Source: Tomitella biformata AHU 1821 (GTDB lineage Bacteria; Actinomycetota; Actinomycetes; Mycobacteriales; Mycobacteriaceae). From it: 64,000 bases of DNA. The notes below the pieces were generated by a model. It had not been told where the DNA came from, did not search any database, and worked only from the letters and a program-made list of their open reading frames with translations. Shown in pieces: positions 56,925 to 64,000 of the stretch; within the stretch, counting starts at the first letter, position 1, and every line of letters starts with the position of its first letter. The DNA lies in assembly GCF_000524475.1 (NCBI RefSeq), contig NZ_BAVQ01000071.1:1-64000 (forward strand). Direction: 5' to 3'. A program made the translations under genes and the position numbers.

Positions 56925-59900
56925 CTACCCGCGTGCGGACTCGATCTCGGCCAATTTGCGGCTCAGGTGCGCCCCGACCTTGGCGATGTACGGCTCGTCG
57001 ACGATGGCCACGTGGTCACCACCGATCTGCACCACCTCCAGATCGGTGAGCACCCCACCCCAGCCGCCGTCGGCCGCCCGCGTCGCATACGCGGGCTCCA
57101 ACTCGATGGCGCCGTCGTGGTAGGTGTCGGCCATGTACAGCACAGTAGGACCGTCGTACGGGGTCAGTTGCGCGGCCGCACGGGCCAGCGCCCGGTTCTC
57201 TAGGAACGAGGTCCGCTGGTGCTCGATCACACCGCCGGGAATCGGCAGGTCCACGCCCTTGAGCAGGCCCATCAGGATGTCGACGGCGCCCTCATCATCG
57301 GTCTGCGCGAGCAGGTCGACGGGTAGCGGCACCTCGACGCCGTAGGTCTTCTCGGCGAACGCGATGTAGCGGTTCCAGCGGGCGCGGCGCTCGTCCTCGT
57401 TGTCGACGATCTCCTCGCCCGGCATGACCACGTCGATGAGGCCGACCAACGCGACCTCCTCACCGGCGGCGCGCAGCAATTTCGCCACCGCGTACGCCAG
57501 GATCCCGCCGAATGACCAGCCCGCGAGCACGTAGGGCCCGTGCGCCTGGATCTCACGAATCGGCTCGAGATACTGCGTGGCACGCTCCGCGATCTCGCCC
57601 TCGACGCGTTCGAACCCGTACATCGGGGTGTCGGCGGGCAGGCGCTTGAGCAGCGGCTCGTAGGCGACGGTGGAGCCGCCGGCCGGGTGGAAGACGAACA
57701 CCGGGACGCGGTCGACGCCCTCGACCTTGGCACGCAGGGTGCGGACGATGCCCACATCCCCCTCGAGGTGCTCGCGGACCAGGTCCGAGAGCTGCTCGAT
57801 GGTGGTGGCACCGCGGACCTGCTCGGCTGTGATGTCGCCGCCCGCGCGCTCGGTGAGCCGCTCGGCCAGCGCCGCGGTCTGCGCGTCGTCCAGCGGGGTG
57901 AGTGGGTTGAAGATGCCCCGTGCGGAGCGTCCGATGACGACCGCCCAGGTGCCGAAGGTCAGGCGCTCGGCGGCATCGCGCGGCGGCACGTCCGCGGCCT
58001 GCTTCTCGGCAGGAGCCGCAGCCGTCTCGGCCGCAGCCTCCGGCACGTCGGCGGGCAAATCGGTCGGGATCGCGGTGACGGTCTCGCCCGCCACTCCCCC
58101 TGTCTCCGCCTCGCGCCTCTGCTGTTCGGCGAGCGCCGCGACCTCCTCGCGGTTCTCCACGGCGTAATGCACGTACTTGGCGACCTCGACAAGGTTCGCG
58201 TCCCGCACAGCCTGCAGCTGCAGTTGCGGGATGTCGAAGTCGTACTCGACGCGGTTCTTGATGCGCACAGCCATGAGTGAGTCCAGGCCCAGCTCCATGA
58301 GCGGGATCTCCATGGGCAGGTCCTCGGCGGCAAAGCCCATCGACTCGGCGACGATCTCGCGCAGCCGGTCATCCAGGCTGATCTTGCCCTCGGGGTCCCA
58401 GCGAGAGGCCGCGCCGAAGTCATCGTCCGCATCCTCGGCCACTACCTGCTCGGCCAGCACCGGAGCGAGGACGACCCGCTCGGCCAATGGCGCGCCGGAG
58501 TGGACGACGGCCTCCGCGAGGAGCGTGAACGCGCCGTCGGCGCCGCGGGCGTGCACCTGCACGGACCCGCCGCCCAGGTGCGGAACCAGCGAGGTGGTGA
58601 TGGTGCCGGACATCGGGACTGCGGCGGCGCCGAGAAGCACCGCGCCCAGCGTGACGTCGGAGAGCACCTCGCCGGCGGCGGCGACGATCAGCTGCGCGGG
58701 GTCGGTCACCGCGTCCGCGACGACCTCCCACACGTGGCGCCCGTCCGGGAGCGCCACGTGCGCGCCGGGGATGCGGGCGTTGCCGCCGGTGGAGATGCGC
58801 GAGTTGACCCACAGCTGCTTGCGCTGGAAGGCGGTGCGCGGAATCTCGGCGAAGGGCCCGGCGGGCAGCAGCGAGTCCAGGTCGACCTGGTGGCCGTGCA
58901 CGTACAGGGTGGCCAGCGCGGTGAGGACGGTGAGCTCCTCGTCCTCCTTGCGCTTGAGGGTCTGCACCAGCTGCGGCTCCAGGACACCCTGGTCGTAGCA
59001 GGTCATCGCGATCGACATCAGCGTGACGGGGTTCGGGGCGAGCTCCACGAAGGTGGTGTGCCCGGCGGATAGGGCCGCCTTGACGGCCTGGTCGAAGAAG
59101 ACGCTGTGGCGCATGCCCTTGATCCAGTAGTCCTCGGCGTGGAGCGGGTCGTGCCCCGCGGGGAAGCTGTTCCCCTCGTGGACCGAGGAGAACAGGCCGG
59201 TGGCCAGCGGGAAGTTCTCGATACCCGCCAGCTCCGCCTGAAACTCGCCGAGGATCGGGTCGACCTGGGAGGTGTGGCTGGCCCCCTTGACCTGCATGAC
59301 GCGGGCGAACTTGCCGGCGGCCTCGGCTCGGGCGACGATCGCCTGCACCTGCGGGTCCGGTCCGCCGATGACGGTCTGGTTCGGGGCGGCGTAGACGCAC
59401 ACCTCGAGGTCCGGGAAGTCGACCAGCACGTCGGTGATCTCCGCGGCGCTGTACTCGACGATCGCCATGCGGCGGATGTCCTGGCCCTCCAGGGTCGCCT
59501 CGCCCTCGCCCATCAGGCGTGAGCGGACGCAGATCACGCGGACCGCGTCCTCCAGGGAGAGCCCACCGGAGACGTACGCGGCGGCGGCCTCGCCCATCGA
59601 GTGGCCGAGCGCCGCGGTGGGCTCCGCGCCGTGGTGACGCAGCAGCTTCGCGAGGGCAACCTGGATGGTGAAGATGCCGACCTGCGCGCGCTCGGTGTCG
59701 TAGTCGACGGAGTCGTCGAGGAACATCTCGGCCACGCGATAGCCCGCTTCGATGTCGATGAACTCGTCGATCTCGTCTACGGCGGCGTGGAACACGGAGT
59801 TGGTCTGGTAGAGGCTCTTGCCCATCTTGCGGTGCTGCGAACCGAAGCCCGAGAACACCCAGACCGGGCCGGACGTGGCGGGCGAGTCCGCGGAGAGCAC

Positions 59901-61913
59901 GTGCGGCGATGGCTTGCCCGCGGCTAGGGCGTGGAGGCCGGCGATGGCCTCGGCCCGGGTGCGCGCGAGCACGGCACCGCGGGAGCGGCCGTGGTTGCGG
60001 CGGGCCAGCGCCCGGCCGAGGTCCTCGAGCGAGGTGACGCTGCCGGCCTCGGTCTCGAGCCAGTCGGCCAGGTCCGCGGCGACGCGGCGACGGCGCGACG
60101 GCATCGGGGCGGAGACGACGAGCAGGACCGCGGGGGGCTCGGCGGCCTCATCGGCGACAGGGGCCTCGACGGCGGGCACCTCCACGGCAGCCGGCGTGTA
60201 CTCCCGCAGGACCACGTGCGCGTTGGTGCCGCCGAAGCCGAAGCCGGACACGCCGGCGATGGCCTGGCCGCTGTAGCGGGGCCACTGCGCGCCCTCGTCG
60301 ATGACGCGCAGGTGCGCCGCGTCGAAGTCGATCAGCGGGTTCGGGCCCGCGTAGTTGAGCGTCGGCGGCAGCGCGTCGGCCTGCATCGACAGCACGACCT
60401 TGATCATGCCCGCAGCGCCGGCGGCGGCCTCAAGGTGCCCGAAGTTGGTCTTGGCGGAGCCGAGCAGCGCGGGCTTGTCGTCCTCGCGGCCCAGGCCCAC
60501 GACGCGGCCCAGGGCGCCGGCCTCGATGGGATCGCCCAGGGTGGTGCCGGTGCCGTGCGCCTCGATGTAGTCCACCTGCGTCGGCACGATGCCGGCGTCG
60601 CGGTAGGCGCGGCGCAGCACGTCCACCTGCGCGTCGGGGCTCGGCGCGGTGAGACCGTTGGAACGGCCGTCCTGGTTGACAGCGGTGCCCGCGATGACGG
60701 CCAGCACGGTGTCGCCGTCGCGCTCGGCGTCCTCGAGCCGCTTGAGCACCAGCAGGCCGCCGCCCTCGGAGCGGATCATGCCGTCGGCGTCGGAGGAGAA
60801 GGCCTTGATGCGACCGTCCGGCGCCATGACGCCCAGCTCGGAGAAGCCGAGGGTGGCGGCGGGGGCGACCAGCATGTTGGTGCCGCCGGCGACGGCCAGG
60901 TCGGCGTCGCCCTCACGGAGCGCGCGCACCGCCTGGTGTACGGCCACCAGCGAGGACGAGCAGGCGGTGTCCAGGGTGACGGACGGGCCGCGGAAGTCGT
61001 AGAAGTAGGAAATGCGGTTCGCGATGATCGCGGTCGAGTTGCCGGTGATCGCGTACGGGTGCGCGGTGGACGGGTCCGCGACAGTCAGCAGCTGGTAGTC
61101 GTTGGCGGAGGAGCCCATGAAGACCCCGACCGACTGCCCCTTGAGGGTGTTCGCGGGCAGATGCGCGTGCTCGAGCGCCTCCCAGGTGAGCTCCAGCGCC
61201 AGGCGTTGCTGCGGGTCCACCATCTCGACCTCGCGCGGGGACATCGCGAAGAACTCCGCGTCGAAACCCTTGACGTCCTCGAGGTAGCCGCCCTTGGTGT
61301 TCGCGCGCTCGATGGCGGCGGCGATCACGGGGTCCGAGCGGTACTCGTCCCAGCGGCCCGCGGGCAGGTCGGTGATGCCGTCGTGCCCGGCGGCCAGCAT
61401 CTCCCACATCTGGGCGGGGGTGCTGCCGGAGCCGGGGAAGCGCGAGGCCATGCCGATGATCGCGACATCGTGCGCGCCCGGGCCGGACGGACGGGTGTAG
61501 AAGTTCTCGTCCACCGGCACGTCCGCCGACTCCGGCGGGCCCTCCACGATGCGCTGCGCCAGCGAGGCGATCGTGGGGTGCTGGTAGACGATGGTCGCGT
61601 CGAGCGTGATCCCGCAGAGGTCCTCGATCTCGCCGCTGAGCGCCACCGCGTCCCGCGAGGACAGGCCGAACTCCTCCATCGGACGGTTCGGATCGACCTC
61701 GCCGCGGGCCAGGCCCGTGGTGGCGACGATCCAGTCGGTCAGCCACTCGCGCAGCCCCGCCACGGTCAGCTCGGGGCGCTCCAGCCCTGAGGATCCCAGC
61801 CCTGCGGACTCCACTGCTGTGGAGTCCGCGCTTGCGGACTCTCCGACAGCGATTGCGGCGGTCTCCGTGTTGGGGAGATCCGGCTGCTGTCCGTCAGACG
61901 GTAGATCAGTCAT
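56925..61913 (-). CDS. pks13: polyketide synthase Pks13 (mycolic acid condensase)
   Basis: A 1662-aa multidomain enzyme: ACP1 (EFGLSSRD, carrier Ser near residue 85), ketosynthase (from about 150; catalytic Cys in DTACSSSLVAVH near 317; EAHGTGT; later His), acyltransferase (GHSMGEAAAAYV near 770), ACP2 (ELGLDSLMAVRIK near 1211) and thioesterase (LAGWSFGGILAY near 1466). This domain order is diagnostic. It joins the meromycoloyl chain from FadD32 with the carboxyacyl chain from AccD4 to make the mycolic beta-keto ester. ATG 61913 gives the usual start. Confidence 0.97.
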   Translation of the reverse strand: MTDLPSDGQQPDLPNTETAAIAVGESASADSTAVESAGLGSSGLERPELTVAGLREWLTDWIVATTGLARGEVDPNRPMEEFGLSSRDAVALSGEIEDLCGITLDATIVYQHPTIASLAQRIVEGPPESADVPVDENFYTRPSGPGAHDVAIIGMASRFPGSGSTPAQMWEMLAAGHDGITDLPAGRWDEYRSDPVIAAAIERANTKGGYLEDVKGFDAEFFAMSPREVEMVDPQQRLALELTWEALEHAHLPANTLKGQSVGVFMGSSANDYQLLTVADPSTAHPYAITGNSTAIIANRISYFYDFRGPSVTLDTACSSSLVAVHQAVRALREGDADLAVAGGTNMLVAPAATLGFSELGVMAPDGRIKAFSSDADGMIRSEGGGLLVLKRLEDAERDGDTVLAVIAGTAVNQDGRSNGLTAPSPDAQVDVLRRAYRDAGIVPTQVDYIEAHGTGTTLGDPIEAGALGRVVGLGREDDKPALLGSAKTNFGHLEAAAGAAGMIKVVLSMQADALPPTLNYAGPNPLIDFDAAHLRVIDEGAQWPRYSGQAIAGVSGFGFGGTNAHVVLREYTPAAVEVPAVEAPVADEAAEPPAVLLVVSAPMPSRRRRVAADLADWLETEAGSVTSLEDLGRALARRNHGRSRGAVLARTRAEAIAGLHALAAGKPSPHVLSADSPATSGPVWVFSGFGSQHRKMGKSLYQTNSVFHAAVDEIDEFIDIEAGYRVAEMFLDDSVDYDTERAQVGIFTIQVALAKLLRHHGAEPTAALGHSMGEAAAAYVSGGLSLEDAVRVICVRSRLMGEGEATLEGQDIRRMAIVEYSAAEITDVLVDFPDLEVCVYAAPNQTVIGGPDPQVQAIVARAEAAGKFARVMQVKGASHTSQVDPILGEFQAELAGIENFPLATGLFSSVHEGNSFPAGHDPLHAEDYWIKGMRHSVFFDQAVKAALSAGHTTFVELAPNPVTLMSIAMTCYDQGVLEPQLVQTLKRKEDEELTVLTALATLYVHGHQVDLDSLLPAGPFAEIPRTAFQRKQLWVNSRISTGGNARIPGAHVALPDGRHVWEVVADAVTDPAQLIVAAAGEVLSDVTLGAVLLGAAAVPMSGTITTSLVPHLGGGSVQVHARGADGAFTLLAEAVVHSGAPLAERVVLAPVLAEQVVAEDADDDFGAASRWDPEGKISLDDRLREIVAESMGFAAEDLPMEIPLMELGLDSLMAVRIKNRVEYDFDIPQLQLQAVRDANLVEVAKYVHYAVENREEVAALAEQQRREAETGGVAGETVTAIPTDLPADVPEAAAETAAAPAEKQAADVPPRDAAERLTFGTWAVVIGRSARGIFNPLTPLDDAQTAALAERLTERAGGDITAEQVRGATTIEQLSDLVREHLEGDVGIVRTLRAKVEGVDRVPVFVFHPAGGSTVAYEPLLKRLPADTPMYGFERVEGEIAERATQYLEPIREIQAHGPYVLAGWSFGGILAYAVAKLLRAAGEEVALVGLIDVVMPGEEIVDNEDERRARWNRYIAFAEKTYGVEVPLPVDLLAQTDDEGAVDILMGLLKGVDLPIPGGVIEHQRTSFLENRALARAAAQLTPYDGPTVLYMADTYHDGAIELEPAYATRAADGGWGGVLTDLEVVQIGGDHVAIVDEPYIAKVGAHLSRKLAEIESARG

Positions 61914-61927
61914 GCGACCTGCTTCGA

Positions 61928-63832
61928 CTATTCGTTGGGGCTGTCGGGGAAGGCTTGCTGCGTGTAACCGCCACGCAGCGTGCCCTCGATGTACGCGGCT
62001 TTGCACGCCCGCCGGGCGATCTTGCCACTGGAGGTGCGCGGGATGGAACCGGCGGGGACCATCAGCACGTCGCGCACGGTGACGCCGTGGCGGGCGGAGA
62101 CGGCGGCGCGCACCGCGTCGGCGATGGGGCCGGGGTCGGCCTTGCCGGCGCCGGGCGCACGCTCGGCGACGACGACGAGCTGCTCCGAGGAATCGTCGCG
62201 ATCATGGACCAGGCCGGAGCCCGAGTGCTCGAAGACGCCCGCGGGCATCTGGTTGAGCGGCACCGCGAACGCGGCAGCGAAGCCGGGCCGGATGGCCTTG
62301 GAGGCCTCCTGCACGGAGTACTCCACATCCTGGGGGTAGTGGTTGCGCCCGTCCACGATGATCAGGTCCTTGACGCGGCCCGTGATGAACAGCTGGCCGT
62401 CGATGTACACGCCGTAGTCACCGGTGCGCATCCAGTGCGCGTCCTCGGGGGTGCCGTTTGCGTGGCTGCCCGCGGGGATCCGCTGCGTGAGCTTGTTCTG
62501 GAACGTCTCGACGGTCTCCTGGGGACGGTTCCAGTAGCCGGTACCCATGTTCTCGCCGTGCAGCCAGATCTCGCCGACCTCTTCGTCGGCCAGCTCGGTG
62601 CCCGTCTCCGACTCCACGATGGTCGCCCACTGGCTGCGGGCCACGTAGCCGCAGGCCACCTGCGGCACCGCGCTCGGGTGGTCCTCGGTGAGGCGCTCGA
62701 TGCGGCCCTGGTTGAGCGCATCGCGGTCGACGTAGATCACGACGGGCTCGGCGTCGGGCCCGGTGGTCGAGACGAACAGCGTCGCCTCCGCCATGCCGTA
62801 GCTCGGCTTGATCGCCGTGTCCGGCAGCCCATAGGGGCCGAAGGCCTCGTTGAATTTCCGGATCGACGACGTCGTGACCGGCTCAGAGCCGTTGATCAGG
62901 CCGATGACGTTGCTCAGGTCGAGGGTCTCGCCCTCCTTGGGCAGACCTCGCGCGGCGGCGTGCTCGAACGCGAAGTTCGGCGCGGCGGCGAACGTGTTCG
63001 CGCCGTCCGAGGCGGCGGCGAGCTCGCGGATCCAGCGGCCCGGGCGCTGCACGAACGCGCGCGGGGACATGATCGTGATGTACCGGCCGCCGAACGCGGG
63101 GAGAATCACCGTGAGCAGGCCCATGTCATGGAACAGCGGCAGCCAGGTGACGCCGCGGGACTCCAGGTCCAGTCCGATGCCGAACGCCATCTGCAGCGCG
63201 TTCGTGAGCACGGCGCGGTGCGTGATCTTCACGCCGGCCGGGGTGCGTGTGGAACCGGACGTGTACTGCAGGTATGCGATCGCCTCGAGGTCCGACTCCG
63301 GCTTGACCCACGTGGCGCCGACCTCGTCCGGGATGCCGTCGACGGCGATGATGCGCGGGCGCTCCTTGGCGGGCAGCGCGCGGAACAGCTGGCGCACGCC
63401 GGCGGCCGAGTTCGTCGCCGTCAGGATCGCGGCGGGGGTGCAATCCGCGAGGACCGACTCGAGGCGGTCCAGGTGGCCGGGCTCGTCCGGGTCGAACAGC
63501 GGCACCGCAATATTGCCGGCGTGGATCGCGGCGAAGAACGAGATCACGTAGTCCAGGCCCTGCGGCGCGAGGATCGCGACGCGGTCGCCCGGCTTGGTCA
63601 CCTGCTGCAGCCGCGCTGCCACCGCACGGATGCGGATGCCGAACTGGCCCCAGGTGAGTTCCTCGGCGACGCCGTCACGGGCCGCGGAGTAGTCCATGAA
63701 CCGATAGGCGAGCTCTGCCGGGGCGTCGTGCGTGTTCGCCTCGACGTGGTCCACCAGGGTCCGGCCGTCCCTCAGGCTTACTTGCCCCTGGTCGTCCAGG
63801 TATTCAGCCAAATGGTCGACGATCGGTTGCAT
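61928..63832 (-). CDS. fadD32: long-chain fatty acyl-AMP ligase FadD32
   Basis: A 634-aa FAAL. The adenylation motif is LQYTSGSTRTPAGV, with WLPLFHDMGL, the FAAL-specific insertion around ALNQGRIERL, YGMAEATLF and TGDYGVYIDGQLFITGR, and SSGKIARRAC near the end. It activates the meromycolic acid as acyl-AMP and loads it on Pks13. AGGAG precedes ATG 63832. The gene heads the fadD32-pks13-accD4 operon with gaps of 14 and 27 bp. Confidence 0.96.
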   Translation of the reverse strand: MQPIVDHLAEYLDDQGQVSLRDGRTLVDHVEANTHDAPAELAYRFMDYSAARDGVAEELTWGQFGIRIRAVAARLQQVTKPGDRVAILAPQGLDYVISFFAAIHAGNIAVPLFDPDEPGHLDRLESVLADCTPAAILTATNSAAGVRQLFRALPAKERPRIIAVDGIPDEVGATWVKPESDLEAIAYLQYTSGSTRTPAGVKITHRAVLTNALQMAFGIGLDLESRGVTWLPLFHDMGLLTVILPAFGGRYITIMSPRAFVQRPGRWIRELAAASDGANTFAAAPNFAFEHAAARGLPKEGETLDLSNVIGLINGSEPVTTSSIRKFNEAFGPYGLPDTAIKPSYGMAEATLFVSTTGPDAEPVVIYVDRDALNQGRIERLTEDHPSAVPQVACGYVARSQWATIVESETGTELADEEVGEIWLHGENMGTGYWNRPQETVETFQNKLTQRIPAGSHANGTPEDAHWMRTGDYGVYIDGQLFITGRVKDLIIVDGRNHYPQDVEYSVQEASKAIRPGFAAAFAVPLNQMPAGVFEHSGSGLVHDRDDSSEQLVVVAERAPGAGKADPGPIADAVRAAVSARHGVTVRDVLMVPAGSIPRTSSGKIARRACKAAYIEGTLRGGYTQQAFPDSPNE

Positions 63833-63928
63833 CCCTACTCCTGTCAGTACTTCTCGTGTGGCGCTAAGTGTCTGTGCCGATGGGCTCCGATGCAGCATCC
63901 CAGGCTTGACGGGACAGACACAATCCTT

Positions 63929-63951
63929 CGTCGGGCGTACGAACGCCGACG
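63929..63951. promoter_or_regulatory. imperfect palindrome upstream of fadD32
   Basis: CGTCGGGCGT and ACGCCGACG are near-perfect complements around ACGA, about 100 bp before the fadD32 start. It may be an operator for the mycolate operon. No clear -10/-35 pair could be assigned in the remaining 168 bp. Confidence 0.35.
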
Positions 63952-64000
63952 ATCAGATCGCCCACTCAGATCACAAACATGTTACAGACACACCGGAGCG

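Noticed and set aside
57540-61790. Long plus-strand frames opposite pks13
   Set aside because: They mirror pks13 codon structure and show no domain of their own.
1-64000. CRISPR array or tandem-repeat locus
   Set aside because: No regularly spaced direct repeats with unique spacers were seen; the only close repeat pairs are att sites, operators and the two 31-bp repeats.

Overview
The window is about 64 kb of high-GC actinobacterial DNA from a mycolic-acid-producing member of the Mycobacteriales. The lineage call rests on fadD32-pks13-accD4 (mycolate condensation), dprE1-dprE2-aftA-emb (decaprenyl-phospho-arabinose and arabinan), glfT1 and glfT2 (galactan), wzm-wzt (galactan export) and a proteasome activator of the Bpa type. 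There is one emb gene rather than an embCAB trio, and the galactan genes are rearranged relative to Mycobacterium tuberculosis, so the species is probably not a Mycobacterium. I cannot name the genus from sequence alone.

Layout. 0-5.4 kb: a PtpB-like phosphatase, an MgtC-family protein, a decayed IS3-type transposase, a DUF305 lipoprotein and a two-component system. 5.5-14.0 kb: an 8.4-kb integrated element between a 56-bp duplication of the tRNA-Arg(ACG) 3' end (5503-5558 and 13924-13979). It carries a tyrosine integrase, XRE repressor, excisionase-like HTH protein, RepA-type ATPase, WhiB-like protein, many small ATGA/GTGA-coupled genes, an HK97-type major capsid protein and an HNH endonuclease. 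No portal, terminase, protease or tail genes are visible. It resembles phiRv1/phiRv2-type prophage-like elements or a capsid-carrying phage satellite, and is the strongest candidate for an undescribed system here.

14-26.7 kb: two tRNAs, a HisC-like aminotransferase, a metallophosphatase-fold protein with eroded metal ligands, a lipase-like hydrolase, a NucS-type nuclease, a thioesterase, a secreted cholesterol-oxidase-like enzyme with a TetR regulator, tRNA-Ser(TGA), a MarR/quinone-oxidoreductase pair, a deacetylase-like lipoprotein and an aminotransferase-fold protein lacking the usual PLP lysine.

26.8-30 kb: bpa, wzm, wzt and glfT1 (galactan initiation and export). 30-39.3 kb is an accessory block inside the envelope locus: an MFS pump with TetR regulator, a cytosine methyltransferase/GIY-YIG nuclease/Vsr module, and an alcohol/aldehyde dehydrogenase pair with an AcoR-like regulator. 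39.4-43.7 kb: a minus-strand run of a DUF6541 membrane protein, a GtrA protein and glfT2. 43.9-54.2 kb: a beta-lactamase-fold lipoprotein, dprE1, dprE2, aftA, emb and a GT87 transferase. 54.2-64 kb: a MarR/DoxX pair and the accD4-pks13-fadD32 operon.

Together the core genes build the mycolyl-arabinogalactan layer: Wzm/Wzt and GlfT1/GlfT2 make and export galactan, DprE1/DprE2 make the arabinose donor, AftA/Emb add arabinan, and FadD32/Pks13/AccD4 make the mycolic acids attached to it.
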